From RGIG1681 sp017467625 (GTDB lineage: Bacteria > Bacillota > Clostridia > Christensenellales > UBA1242): a stretch of DNA of 64,000 nt. Below the pieces are notes generated by a model, which saw only the letters and a program-made list of their open reading frames with translations, was not told where the DNA came from and ran no database searches. The translations under genes were made by a program, and so were the position numbers. This document shows, piece by piece, positions 7,476-15,958 of the stretch; position 1 is the first letter of the stretch; every line of letters starts with the position of its first letter. The DNA lies in assembly GCA_017467625.1 (NCBI GenBank), contig JAFUSN010000002.1, positions 1 through 64,000 of the forward strand. Direction: 5' to 3'.

Positions 7476-7715
7476 CTTATTTATTTTTTCTTGACACTGA
7501 ACATCATCTTGATTATAATTGTTCTCGTTTGTGGTTGTTGGAGTATTTTTAACTGTTTTGGCAAACCCCAATTCCCCTAAATTTATGTTTCTACCACACA
7601 AATTCCACAAAATGCCAAAAATTCAGTTAAAAGATTTATTCAACAATAAGGTGGTAAAACACTCCTTTTTTGAAGAGAATTATCTCTTCTTTTTTTATAA
7701 ATTTTTTTATGATAC

Positions 7716-7745
7716 TTGCAAGTGTTATTTTGTTTATGCTATAAT
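7716..7745 (+). promoter_or_regulatory. tRNA-Ser(GGA) promoter
   Basis: TTGCAA (7716-7721), 18-base spacer, TATAAT (7740-7745), 11 bases upstream of the mature tRNA 5' end. Confidence 0.75.
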
Positions 7746-7756
7746 CAAAAAGCAGT

Positions 7757-7845
7757 GCAGAGATGGCAGAGCGGTTTAATGCAGTCGCTTGGAAAGCGGC
7801 CGTAGTTCAAAGCTACCACAGGTTCGAATCCTGCTCTCTGCGCCA
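7757..7845 (+). tRNA. tRNA-Ser(GGA)
   Basis: Eighty-nine bases with encoded CCA. The acceptor stem GCAGAGA pairs with TCTCTGC. The anticodon stem GTCGC/GCGGC encloses loop TTGGAAA (anticodon GGA), and there is a class II long variable arm. It reads UCC/UCU. The terminator hairpin follows 32 bases later. Confidence 0.95.
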
Positions 7846-7877
7846 AGGCTCCAGGCTAACTGCTTGGGATATCAAAA

Positions 7878-7903
7878 GTCACCACAAATAGTGGTGGCTT
7901 TTT
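7878..7903 (+). terminator. Terminator of tRNA-Ser(GGA)
   Basis: Perfect stem AGTCACCAC / GTGGTGGCT with a 5-base loop, followed by TTTTT. Confidence 0.8.
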
Positions 7904-7914
7904 CAATTCAGAGC

Positions 7915-7984
7915 CTTGCGCCAAACTGGCACCAAACGAAAATCTTTTTCCAACGAAAAATCTTTTGTGCCAACTTATGAGTGG
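7915..7984 (+). repeat. Dispersed repeat, copy 1
   Basis: Nearly the same sequence occurs reversed at 33617-33685. The core runs from CTGGCACCAAACG to GTGCCAACTT with two internal direct copies of an ACGAAAATCTTTT-type unit. About 55 of 60 bases match by eye. It contains ends GGCAC...GTGCC in inverted orientation, as in small palindromic or MITE-like repeats. It lies just after the tRNA terminator. Confidence 0.75.
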
Positions 7985-8065
7985 TTTGTTTAATTAAATG
8001 GAAATATTTTAAAAAATTTTACATTATGCATCTAATTTGTTAAAATACAACTAGGAGAAATTATA

Positions 8066-8803
8066 GTGAATATTGATGAAAATTTTTTTAATGCAAAAAC
8101 TGCAAAACAAAACCCAGAAACAATTGACGAAATTTTAACAAAAAATGAAAAAGTTTTGTTTCGTTCAAAACCAAAAAAAAGCGCACATATTGCAGAGGCG
8201 TTTTTCAATATGCTTCCATTTGTAATCATTTGGCTCTTGTTTGACGGATTTGCAATTTTTATGATTATATCAAATGGTATTGGTGAAAATGCACCTGGGC
8301 CATTTACAATTTTTATTATTGGATTTTTCATGTTACATTTAATGCCGGTTTGGATTTGGATTTATGGAATTATAAAAGCAACAGCTGGCTACAAAAACAT
8401 AGAGTATGTTTTTACAGATAAACGAATTATTATTCGTGAGGGAATTTTTAAACTTCAGTTTGTGGTTATTAAATATAACACAATTAAAAAGCTAGACCTT
8501 AAAAAAAGTTTTTCTGATAAGCTCATTGGTGTTGGTGATATAGAAATAAAATACAATGACAACCAAAGTGCAATGATTTATGATATTGAGAACCCGGCAT
8601 TTATTTTGAATAAACTAAGAGAAATTACTAGCGAAAGCAAACTTCAAATTGAATATCCATCTCAAATTAAACCAGAAACAACTGAAGAAAAATTGCAAAA
8701 CAAGCACAAGGTGCAATTATATAAATGTCCAAATTGCGGAGCAAATAGACGAAAAGGTGAGGATGAATGTACATATTGTGGATACAACTATCCAAAATAT
8801 TAA
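8066..8803 (+). CDS. bPH2-domain membrane protein with C-terminal zinc ribbon
   Basis: 245 residues. After a soluble N-terminus come two membrane segments (about 47-70 and 80-103), then a bacterial pleckstrin-like bPH2 domain (about 105-190; EYVFTDKRIIIREG is typical). The C-terminal zinc ribbon has CPNC and CTYC pairs (about 221-241). Members of this YdbS/YdbT-like group are membrane anchored and of unclear function. Start is GTG 8066, because AGGAG lies 9 bases upstream. Single gene with its own terminator. Confidence 0.85.
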   Translation: MNIDENFFNAKTAKQNPETIDEILTKNEKVLFRSKPKKSAHIAEAFFNMLPFVIIWLLFDGFAIFMIISNGIGENAPGPFTIFIIGFFMLHLMPVWIWIYGIIKATAGYKNIEYVFTDKRIIIREGIFKLQFVVIKYNTIKKLDLKKSFSDKLIGVGDIEIKYNDNQSAMIYDIENPAFILNKLREITSESKLQIEYPSQIKPETTEEKLQNKHKVQLYKCPNCGANRRKGEDECTYCGYNYPKY

Positions 8804-8832
8804 AATCTAGGCGAATGCCTAGATTTTGTTTT
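8802..8832 (+). terminator. Terminator after bPH2 gene
   Basis: Eleven-base perfect stem AAAATCTAGGC / GCCTAGATTTT with GAAT loop, followed by a T-rich run. Confidence 0.85.
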
Positions 8833-8874
8833 TTATTTTAAAAGATAATGTTATAATTTTAGTAGAGGGTGACT

Positions 8875-9414
8875 ATGGAAATAAAAAAACAATGTGAAAA
8901 ACTGACAACTGAATTTATAAAAGAAGCAAAGCTTGTTCCGGGCAGCTTGGTTGTTTTGGGGTGTTCAACAAGTGAGGTTGTTGGAAGCAAAATTGGAACA
9001 AATTCAAATTTTGAAGTTGCTTGTGAAATTTTTGATGGGGTTTATACTATTTTAAAAAAGAATAAAATTGAACTAGCGGTTCAATGTTGTGAACATTTAA
9101 ACAGAACAATTGTTGTGGAGCGCAAAAACGCATGCGGTTTGGACATTGTTAATGCAGTGCCACAAATTCATGCTGGTGGATCTATGGCAACGATAACATA
9201 CCAAAAATTTAAAGAGCCTGTTTTAGTTGAAGAAATTAAAGCAGATGCAGGAATTGATATTGGAAACACATTGATTGGAATGCATTTAAAAAAGGTGGCT
9301 GTTCCACTTAGGCTTCAAACCAAAAAAATTGGAGAAGCAAATGTGGTGTGTGCGAGAACTCGTCCAAAATATATTGGTGGCGAAAGAGCCGTTTATGACA
9401 AAAATTTAATGTAG
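8875..9414 (+). CDS. UPF0340 / DUF436 family protein (YwlG-like)
   Basis: 179 residues covering the whole family. Visible hallmarks are VLGCSTSEVVGSKIGT near the N-terminus, CCEHLNRTIVVE in the middle, and a tail with GEANVVCARTRPKYIGGERA. The family (TIGR01440, Bacillus YwlG) is widespread in Bacillota; function is unknown. Start at ATG 8875: an in-frame GTG six bases earlier overlaps the Shine-Dalgarno AGAGGG. The methyltransferase gene starts 7 bases after its stop, so they are likely cotranscribed. Confidence 0.9.
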   Translation: MEIKKQCEKLTTEFIKEAKLVPGSLVVLGCSTSEVVGSKIGTNSNFEVACEIFDGVYTILKKNKIELAVQCCEHLNRTIVVERKNACGLDIVNAVPQIHAGGSMATITYQKFKEPVLVEEIKADAGIDIGNTLIGMHLKKVAVPLRLQTKKIGEANVVCARTRPKYIGGERAVYDKNLM

Positions 9415-9421
9415 GTGGAAA

Positions 9422-10084
9422 ATGGTTGAATCAAAACCTTGGAAATGGGAAATTGTTGATAAAGACGATAAATATTGGAATACTCCAGCGGAAGAGGTGT
9501 TTTTTCTTGCTTCAAAGTGGAAAGACAAGGGATTTAAAACATGTTTAGATATGGGCTGCGGATTTGGACGTAATGCAATTTATTTAGCAAAAAACGGTTT
9601 TGCTGTTTTTGCGTTTGATTTATCTGCAAAAAGCGTTGAACACACGCTAAAAAAAGCAGAAGAAAATAGAGTTCAACTTAAAAGAGTTGAAGTTGCAGAC
9701 ATGCTCAATTTGCCGTATGAAAACAATTCGTTTGACTGCGCACTTGCAATGAATGTTATTTCACATACTGACACTAATGGATTTAACCAAATTTTAAGAG
9801 AAATTAAAAGAGTTCTTAAACCAGGCGGAGAAGTTTACTTTACCGTGGGTTCAAAAGAATCATTTTGGTTTAATAACCCTGCCTGTATTCCAGTTGATGA
9901 AAACACAAAAATAAGAGTTGAAGACGGACCAGAAAATGGAATTCCGCACTTTTATATTGGTGATGAAGATTGTTTTACTATGTTTAATGACTTCACAATT
10001 ATTGATATTCGCAATGTTCGCAAATTGACGGATTATGGAAATTTTAGTCCACATTATCACATTTGGCTAAAAAAAGAGAACTAA
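9422..10084 (+). CDS. Class I SAM-dependent methyltransferase
   Basis: 220 residues with a Methyltransf_11/25-type Rossmann core. Motif I is LDMGCGFGRNAIYLAKNG, motif II ends in FDLSAKSV, motif III ADMLNLPYENNSFD, and then REIKRVLKPGGEVYFTVG. The N-terminal PWKWEIVDKDDKYWNTPAEE resembles small-molecule methyltransferases of the TehB/UbiE-like type, but the substrate cannot be told from sequence. Its stop codon overlaps the ATG of a truncated pyrophosphatase-like frame (ATGA-type junction), which suggests a former two-gene operon. Confidence 0.88.
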   Translation: MVESKPWKWEIVDKDDKYWNTPAEEVFFLASKWKDKGFKTCLDMGCGFGRNAIYLAKNGFAVFAFDLSAKSVEHTLKKAEENRVQLKRVEVADMLNLPYENNSFDCALAMNVISHTDTNGFNQILREIKRVLKPGGEVYFTVGSKESFWFNNPACIPVDENTKIRVEDGPENGIPHFYIGDEDCFTMFNDFTIIDIRNVRKLTDYGNFSPHYHIWLKKEN

Positions 10085-10239
10085 TGAATATTAGAGAATT
10101 TTTAAACAAAATTGTTTATGTTAAAATTGATAGAAAACTTGGAAGTGCACATCCAAAGCATGGGATCAAAATAAAATCCACCATTAGTTTGGTGGATTTT
10201 TTCTTGGCTTTTCATGCAAATCTAGAAAGTTTTGCTTAA
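10084..10239 (+). pseudogene. Truncated inorganic pyrophosphatase-like fragment
   Basis: The first 27 codons read MNIREFLNKIVYVKIDRKLG then SAHPKHG, matching the N-terminus of small pyrophosphatase-like proteins (V-x-I-D-R-x-L-G-S-x-H-P-K-H). The expected next segment (Y-P-x-N-Y-G-Y) is missing. The frame instead runs through a terminator hairpin and antisense to the convergent gene, ending after 51 codons. The metal-binding and catalytic acidic residues of the family would lie in the lost part, so the product should be inactive. Probably a deletion remnant. The start overlaps the methyltransferase stop. Confidence 0.6.
10173..10202. terminator. Bidirectional terminator
   Basis: Ten-base stem AAAATCCACC / GGTGGATTTT with an 8-base loop, T-runs on both strands. 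It ends the methyltransferase transcript and the convergent membrane-protein gene. Confidence 0.8.
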
Positions 10240-10729
10240 TTATTGGCATATTTTTGCGGATTTTTATTTTAATTATTTCAATAAAAATCAATATAATTGT
10301 CATTAAAAGTGAAAGGATTGCAAAAATAATTGTTGAAAAGTTTGTTTGACCAGTTGTCATAAACGCACTTATTGCTGTGACAATTGAAAGAATAAAATTT
10401 ATTATTTGAATTATATATTTTAAAAAATATGTTGCACTTTGAAAGTTTTTTAACCGAAACTTCATTTTTTTTAAGTTTCCAAAACTAATTACAATTAAAA
10501 TTAAAAATATAATGACATAGGCAATTAAAAGGTAAACTATAAAATTTGAAAGGAAATTTTTACTTGCCTGATTGTAAATTACAAAAAGGGTGTATGAGGA
10601 ATATAAAATTACAGAAAGCACAGTCAAAACGAAAAAGAAAATATCTTTTCCGGAAAACTTTTCTTCAGTTACATCTTCTTTTGGCGTTTCTGCAATTTTT
10701 GATTCTTTTGTCTTTTTTTTGAATAACAT
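10184..10729 (-). CDS. Four-TM membrane protein of unknown function
   Basis: 181 residues from ATG 10729: a lysine/glutamate-rich cytoplasmic N-terminus, then four hydrophobic segments in two pairs, and a basic tail. No family recognised. The frame extends to an earlier start at 10756, but the ATG at 10729 coincides with the transcription start predicted from a consensus promoter, so a leaderless mRNA is likely; no Shine-Dalgarno is present. Its last codons lie inside the shared terminator. Divergent from the ABC exporter. Confidence 0.7.
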   Translation of the reverse strand: MLFKKKTKESKIAETPKEDVTEEKFSGKDIFFFVLTVLSVILYSSYTLFVIYNQASKNFLSNFIVYLLIAYVIIFLILIVISFGNLKKMKFRLKNFQSATYFLKYIIQIINFILSIVTAISAFMTTGQTNFSTIIFAILSLLMTIILIFIEIIKIKIRKNMPIIKQNFLDLHEKPRKNPPN

Positions 10730-10735
10730 ACTAAA

Positions 10736-10764
10736 ATTATAAAACAATTGTTGCAATTTTGCAA
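10736..10764 (-). promoter_or_regulatory. Leaderless-type promoter (minus strand)
   Basis: TTGCAA (10759-10764), 17-base spacer, TATAAT (10736-10741). The start codon lies 7 bases beyond the -10, where transcription should begin. Confidence 0.7.
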
Positions 10765-10783
10765 ATTATTGGATTAACAACTG

Positions 10784-10811
10784 TTGTTAATTCAATAATT
10801 TATGTTATAAT
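10784..10811 (+). promoter_or_regulatory. Leaderless-type promoter of ABC exporter
   Basis: TTGTTA (10784-10789), 16-base spacer, TATAAT (10806-10811). The ATG at 10818 falls at the expected transcription start and has no Shine-Dalgarno. Confidence 0.7.
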
Positions 10812-10817
10812 AAATTT

Positions 10818-12581
10818 ATGGAAAAAGAAAAACTGATTGATTTAAAAAGAAAAAAAGTGTCAACAAAAAACCTTAGAAAAGTTTTGCCACTTTATTTTAA
10901 GCATAAAAAATTAATTTTACCGACAATGCTTTTTATTTTAATTTCCGGTGTGCTTGGAATTATGCAGCCAATTTTTTCAGCCAATGCTTTGGCCGCGCTT
11001 GCTGATGCAAATTTTGAATTGGCAATAAAAAACATGATTATTATGGTGGCTTTTAGTTTGGGTAGAATGTTGTTTAACGCGCTTGATGAATATTTTTATG
11101 TTAAAATTGTATTGAAAATTAGGTATGAGTTGACGGACCAAGTGGTTTGTGCAATTAACAGGACACAAATGAAACAACTTGATGGCACAAGCCTGGGTTC
11201 ACTTGCTGACCGTCTTTCAAGTGATGTTATGAAGGTTAGTGATGTTTATCTTGATTTAATTAACTTATTTTTTAATATCTTAACAAATATTGTTTTCTTG
11301 GTTTATATTGCTTACTTGAACATTTATATGTTCTTAATAATTTTTGCGTATGTTATAATTTTATATATAATTTGCACAATTAGTTCAAGACTATGGATTC
11401 GTGGTAGAAAAATTGTAAAAAGTGCAAATGATGAAGCAAGAACCTCATATTTTGAGCAAATTACAGGCATTCGTGACGCAAAACTTTTAAATATTTCAAA
11501 TGAGCTTACATCATTTTCAAATTCAAAACACAAAAGAGCAATTGAAATTGAAGAAAAAGTTGCACTTAAAAGAAACCTAATGCGAAGGTGTCAAACCCTT
11601 GTTACTGCAATTTTTGAACTTTCATTTTTACTTGCAGGTGTTGCGTTTGTGAAAGCAGATGCAATTACTATTGCTGGGCTTTTAATAATTTATATGTATC
11701 AAGGAAGAGTTGGTGGAATTGTTTCGTATTTATCAACAATAAAAGAATATAAAGCGGATGGTGAAATTGCAGCAACCAGAATTTATGAAATTATTGAAGA
11801 CTATGATAAAGAATCATTTGGAACAAATGAAATTAAAAACTTTTCAGGAAAAATTGAATTTTCACATGTAAATTTTGGCTATTTTGACGCACCAGTTTTA
11901 AAAGATTTGTCAATGAAATTTGAACCTGGGAAAATTACTGCCATTGTTGGAAAGAGTGGTTCGGGGAAAACCACAATTTTAAGTTTAATTTCAAAACTTT
12001 ATAATACTTCAAGCGGTGAAATTTTGTTTGATGAAAATGAAATAAAAACGCTTACAGAAAGTTCAATTCGTGGAAATGTTGGTGAGGTTTCACAAATGCC
12101 ATACATTTTTAATGCAAGTGTTAGGCAAAACCTTTTATTTGTTAAGCCTGAGGCGAGCGAAAGAGAAATTATTAAAGTGCTCAAGCAAGCGCAAATTTAT
12201 GATGATGTTAAGAAGATGCCGAATGGACTTGACACTGAAATTGGTGAAAATGGAGTTAAACTTTCAGGTGGACAAAGGCAGAGAATTGCTATTGCTAGGC
12301 TGCTTTTAAAGAACAGCAAAGTGATTGTTTTTGATGAAGCAACAAGCGCTCTTGACAACACGAGGCAAAATGAAATTGTTGATTTACTTGATAAACTAAA
12401 AGAAAATAAAACAATTATTATTGTTGCACACAGGCTTTCTACTATTGTTGGAAGTGACCAAATTTATATGCTTGAAGATGGAAAAGTTATTGCAAGTGGA
12501 AATCATACATTTTTGATGCAAAATTCAAAAGAATATAGTGAATTATATAAACTTGAAGAAGAAAGTGCAAAAATAAATTAA
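10818..12581 (+). CDS. ABC transporter, fused permease/ATP-binding (exporter)
   Basis: 587 residues forming a half-transporter of the ABC exporter type. Six membrane helices (about 35-310) are followed by a nucleotide-binding domain with Walker A GKSGSGKTT (about 380), Q-loop near VSQMPYIF, signature LSGGQRQR, Walker B VIVFDEATSALD and H-loop VAHRLS. All catalytic residues are present. It would export a lipid, peptide or drug as a homodimer; substrate unknown, with no neighbouring partner gene. Translation probably starts leaderless from ATG 10818. Confidence 0.92.
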   Translation: MEKEKLIDLKRKKVSTKNLRKVLPLYFKHKKLILPTMLFILISGVLGIMQPIFSANALAALADANFELAIKNMIIMVAFSLGRMLFNALDEYFYVKIVLKIRYELTDQVVCAINRTQMKQLDGTSLGSLADRLSSDVMKVSDVYLDLINLFFNILTNIVFLVYIAYLNIYMFLIIFAYVIILYIICTISSRLWIRGRKIVKSANDEARTSYFEQITGIRDAKLLNISNELTSFSNSKHKRAIEIEEKVALKRNLMRRCQTLVTAIFELSFLLAGVAFVKADAITIAGLLIIYMYQGRVGGIVSYLSTIKEYKADGEIAATRIYEIIEDYDKESFGTNEIKNFSGKIEFSHVNFGYFDAPVLKDLSMKFEPGKITAIVGKSGSGKTTILSLISKLYNTSSGEILFDENEIKTLTESSIRGNVGEVSQMPYIFNASVRQNLLFVKPEASEREIIKVLKQAQIYDDVKKMPNGLDTEIGENGVKLSGGQRQRIAIARLLLKNSKVIVFDEATSALDNTRQNEIVDLLDKLKENKTIIIVAHRLSTIVGSDQIYMLEDGKVIASGNHTFLMQNSKEYSELYKLEEESAKIN

Positions 12582-12623
12582 AAATAACAAAAAATATTAA
12601 AAAAATACAGAAATTTATCAATA

Positions 12624-12652
12624 TTGACAATCGAAGTAAATTATGGTATATT
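12624..12652 (+). promoter_or_regulatory. Promoter of hypothetical gene 12678
   Basis: Consensus TTGACA (12624-12629), 17-base spacer, TATATT (12647-12652). Confidence 0.7.
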
Positions 12653-12677
12653 GAAACTAGTTTAAGGGGAAAAATAT

Positions 12678-13391
12678 ATGGTGAAAATCACTAAAAATTT
12701 ATCTGGATTTTGGGGAAGATTTGATAGCTCTGACAAAAATCAGTATAATGCATATTTAAAAGACTTTTGTGAAATTATTTCAAATGGAAACAAAAATGTA
12801 GAAAAAATTGCGAAAGAGCTTTTTGGTTTTGTTGAATATGATCAAGATAAAAGAGAAGTTTTAACATATTTAGTTGATGAGCTTCGTTTTCGTGGTGAAA
12901 ATTTTGCTGAATTTATTCAGCACAATTATTCAGACGAAAAAGCTTCAGTCATTGCCTTTAAGTTGATAACAAGTTTAAGTGAATGGTATTATCATCAAAA
13001 AGTTGATGTGTTTCATAATCCACCAAAATTGGTTGAAGCAGTTTATGTTCAGGGACAAGATGATGGAATTAGCAGAGAAACCTTTGAAAAGAAAATATAT
13101 AGTGATGAAGACAAGAGGCTTGCCGGACTTAGTGAACGGGAAATTGCATTTGAAAGAGTTTCCGCTGGAGACATGGAAGCTAGATATATTATTGAACTTT
13201 TGTACTGTGAACTGAAAGGAACAAAAAACGAAGATGTTTTGAATGCATTTTTAAATCCAAATCCAATAATGTGCGGGTCAACGCTTTCAATTTTGTTTAA
13301 TCACAGCAGCAAAGGAAATATTAAAAAATTTGTGAAACTTGTTAGACAAGAAATGGAACAAGCTCAGAAAGATAATAAAATTTTAATATAA
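12678..13391 (+). CDS. Hypothetical protein
   Basis: 237 residues, soluble, mainly helical, without recognisable motif. The sequence has several acidic helices and a conserved-looking central block around YVQGQDDGISRETFEKKI. Its own strong promoter lies 26 bases upstream, and GGGG sits 9 bases before the ATG. It is convergent with mnmG and shares a terminator. No signal peptide or membrane segment, so cytoplasmic. Function unknown. Confidence 0.75.
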   Translation: MVKITKNLSGFWGRFDSSDKNQYNAYLKDFCEIISNGNKNVEKIAKELFGFVEYDQDKREVLTYLVDELRFRGENFAEFIQHNYSDEKASVIAFKLITSLSEWYYHQKVDVFHNPPKLVEAVYVQGQDDGISRETFEKKIYSDEDKRLAGLSEREIAFERVSAGDMEARYIIELLYCELKGTKNEDVLNAFLNPNPIMCGSTLSILFNHSSKGNIKKFVKLVRQEMEQAQKDNKILI

Positions 13392-13424
13392 AAAGAGTGG
13401 ACTTTCCACTCTTTTTATTTTAGC
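13392..13424. terminator. Bidirectional terminator
   Basis: AAAAAGAGTGG / CCACTCTTTTT stem between convergent genes, T-runs on both strands. Confidence 0.85.
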
Positions 13425-15325
13425 TGCATTAAAAGAACTGTTATATCTGCGGGGTTAACTCCAGAAATTCGACTTGCCATTCCAACTGTTAAAGGTTTGA
13501 TTTTGGCAAGTTTTTCTTTTGCTTCAAGCCTGAGACCTGAAAGTGATGAATAATTAAAATCAGCTGGAATTTTTTTCTCTTCAAGTTTCTTGTTTTGTTC
13601 AATTTGTTCTCTTTGCATTTCAATGTATCCAGAATATTTTGTGTCAATTTCAACTTCATTTAAAACTTGCTTATTAAAGCCAGAAACAAATTTAATGGCT
13701 TTGTTTAATTCATTAAATTTAACAGCTGGACGCTTCAAAAGATTTTCAACTGAGGTTCCTGCTGACACTGGTTTTTCACCAATTGAAATTAAATAATTAT
13801 TCAATTTTTCACTTGGTGGAACAGATTTTTTGATTTTTTCTTTTAATTTTGCAATTTTTTTAGATTTTTTTAGAAATATATTATATCTTTCATCATCAAC
13901 CAAACCGACTTTTCTTCCAATTTCAGTGAGTCTTATGTCGGCATTGTCTTGCCTTAAAATTAAACGATATTCAGCGCGGCTTGTCATCATTCGGTAAGGT
14001 TCAATGGTTCCTTTTGTTGTGAGATCATCAACTAAAACACCAATATACGCATCATCTCTTTTTAAAATGATTTGTTCTTTTCCACGAAGATAAAGTGAAG
14101 CATTTATGCCTGCCAAAATTCCTTGACCGGCAGCCTCTTCGTAGCCGCTTGTTCCATTAATTTGCCCTGCACAGAAAATGCCTTTTACTTTTTTAAATTC
14201 AAGTGTTGGAAATAGGTTTAGTGGATCAATGCAATCATATTCAATAGCATAGGCATATTTTAAAATTTTGGTTTTTTCCATTCCTTCAATGCTTTCAACC
14301 ATTTCATGCTGAATTTCAGCGGGCATGCTGGTGCTTAAGCCCTGAATGTAAATTGTGTTATCAGCAAGAGTTTCTGGCTCCAAAAAAATTTGATGACGTT
14401 CTTTGTCATTAAAACGAACAAATTTTGATTCAATTGAAGGGCAATATCTTGGGCCTTCGCCAGTGATTACTCCTGAATAAACGGGGGCTTTATCAATGTT
14501 TTCCATAACAAGTTTTTTTGTTTTTTCACTCGTGTAGCCAAGCCAACATACACGCACATTTTTATTTGCTTTTTTAGTTAAAAATGAAAAAGTTTGTATG
14601 TTTTTATCACCTTTTTGAATAGTAAATTTTGAATAGTCAATTGTGTTTCCATCAACTCGTGGTGGAGTTCCGGTTTTAAAGCGTCTTATGTCAAATCCAA
14701 TTTGCTGTAATGATTTTGTTAAACTTGAAGCGTAAGGGAAACCAGAAGGCCCAGAGCTTTTGATTATGTCGCCAGTGATTGTTCTTGAATTTAAGTAAAC
14801 ACCAGTTGTTAAAACCACGGCACGAACAGGGAATGTTTTTCCATCGGCAGTTTTTACAGCTTCAAGCTTTCCATTTGGAGCGACAATTTCACTGCATTCA
14901 CCATCATAAATAAACAAATTTTCCTGGTTTTCAAGAACTTGTTGCATTGACCTATGATAGCCAGTTTTGTCAACTTGTGCACGCAGACTTTGAACTGCAG
15001 GTCCTTTTCCCATGTTGAGCATTCTAAGTTGAATTGTGTTTTTGTCAGCCTGCTTTCCCATTTCGCCACCAAGGGCATCAACCTCGCAAACAATATGGCC
15101 CTTTGCAGTTCCACCAATTGATGGGTTGCATGGCAAAAAGGCAATATTATCTCTTGTCAAATTTATAACAAGTGTTTTTTGGCCAGTTCTAGCAAGTGCA
15201 AGGGCAGCTTCGCAGCCGGCGTGACCCGCACCAATTACGGCAGCATCAAAAAATTCACCATTATTGATGGTGTATGTTTTGTTTGATATGTTTTTTTCGT
15301 AGTCTGTTATATCGTATTTTTCCAT
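13415..15325 (-). CDS. mnmG: tRNA U34 carboxymethylaminomethyl synthesis enzyme, FAD subunit
   Basis: MnmG (GidA) works with MnmE to install the cmnm5 group at U34 of several tRNAs. It has an FAD-binding Rossmann motif GAGHAGCEAALALARTG (about residues 32-48), a GidA signature region GPRYCPSIESK, the segment GQINGTSGYEEAAGQG, and a helical C-terminal MnmE-binding domain. 636 residues from ATG 15325, about 10 longer than usual because of an extra N-terminal stretch. An in-frame TTG lies at 15334. Last gene of the minus-strand mnmE-GNAT-mnmG run. Confidence 0.96.
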   Translation of the reverse strand: MEKYDITDYEKNISNKTYTINNGEFFDAAVIGAGHAGCEAALALARTGQKTLVINLTRDNIAFLPCNPSIGGTAKGHIVCEVDALGGEMGKQADKNTIQLRMLNMGKGPAVQSLRAQVDKTGYHRSMQQVLENQENLFIYDGECSEIVAPNGKLEAVKTADGKTFPVRAVVLTTGVYLNSRTITGDIIKSSGPSGFPYASSLTKSLQQIGFDIRRFKTGTPPRVDGNTIDYSKFTIQKGDKNIQTFSFLTKKANKNVRVCWLGYTSEKTKKLVMENIDKAPVYSGVITGEGPRYCPSIESKFVRFNDKERHQIFLEPETLADNTIYIQGLSTSMPAEIQHEMVESIEGMEKTKILKYAYAIEYDCIDPLNLFPTLEFKKVKGIFCAGQINGTSGYEEAAGQGILAGINASLYLRGKEQIILKRDDAYIGVLVDDLTTKGTIEPYRMMTSRAEYRLILRQDNADIRLTEIGRKVGLVDDERYNIFLKKSKKIAKLKEKIKKSVPPSEKLNNYLISIGEKPVSAGTSVENLLKRPAVKFNELNKAIKFVSGFNKQVLNEVEIDTKYSGYIEMQREQIEQNKKLEEKKIPADFNYSSLSGLRLEAKEKLAKIKPLTVGMASRISGVNPADITVLLMQLK

Positions 15326-15326
15326 T

Positions 15327-15956
15327 TTATTCAAAAGTCTTTTCCGTTTTTAAATTTTCGCGTGCTGCAAATGAGTCAAAGTCTGGGTATGGATTGAGAT
15401 AAACTGCAATTAGTTCTAAATCCCAATTTAAACCAATTTCAAATCCAAGTGACTCAAATAATTTTTGGCTGTGTTCATTTTCATGATGAATTGCAGCGGT
15501 TATTTTGTCAAAGTTTGTTTCAAAAAGTTTATCTATTTTTTGCTTTAAAGGTGTATGGCTAATTTGAAATTGATCTTCAGCAAAATCATTTGATTGTTTA
15601 ATCATTTCCTTTGCAAGGCCTTGGCCCTGCTTGTCTGGGCGAACACAAACATATTCAAAATTTAATATGAAGTCGTCATTATTTGTAAGTTCAATTGCTG
15701 TGAAACCAATCACTTCACCAGCCTCATTTTTAAATGATAGAATGAAGTATTGTTGATTTTGATAAGTAAATTTTTTATCAATTTTTGGCAACTTATTTTC
15801 AAAGAGATTTTGCAATGAACCAAAAGGATCTTGTTTATTTGAATTTACAACAAAATCCTCAATTTCTTTCATTTGATTGCTGTTAAATTTCTTTTCCCAG
15901 AATGAAATTTCAGCCGCATCTTCAGGAGTTAAAACATTTAATTTAATTTTTTCCAT
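15327..15956 (-). CDS. GNAT-family N-acetyltransferase
   Basis: 209 residues with a GNAT fold. The acetyl-CoA binding motif A is VCVRPDKQGQGLAKEMIKQS (Q/R-x-x-G-x-G/A), and a C-terminal segment HHENEHSQKLFESLGFEIG matches motif B. It is inserted between mnmE and mnmG, which are usually adjacent. ATG 15956 follows the mnmE stop by two bases, and AGGA from the mnmE end serves as Shine-Dalgarno. Its stop comes just before the mnmG start. The substrate is unknown; it could be a protein or a small amine. Confidence 0.85.
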   Translation of the reverse strand: MEKIKLNVLTPEDAAEISFWEKKFNSNQMKEIEDFVVNSNKQDPFGSLQNLFENKLPKIDKKFTYQNQQYFILSFKNEAGEVIGFTAIELTNNDDFILNFEYVCVRPDKQGQGLAKEMIKQSNDFAEDQFQISHTPLKQKIDKLFETNFDKITAAIHHENEHSQKLFESLGFEIGLNWDLELIAVYLNPYPDFDSFAARENLKTEKTFE

Positions 15957-15958
15957 TA

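Noticed and set aside
7757..7845. tRNA-Ser(GGA) as integration site of the element
   Set aside because: Its 3' end points away from the integrase region, and it lies beyond the two-TM gene and tRNA-Ser(GCU), which fits the element boundary better.
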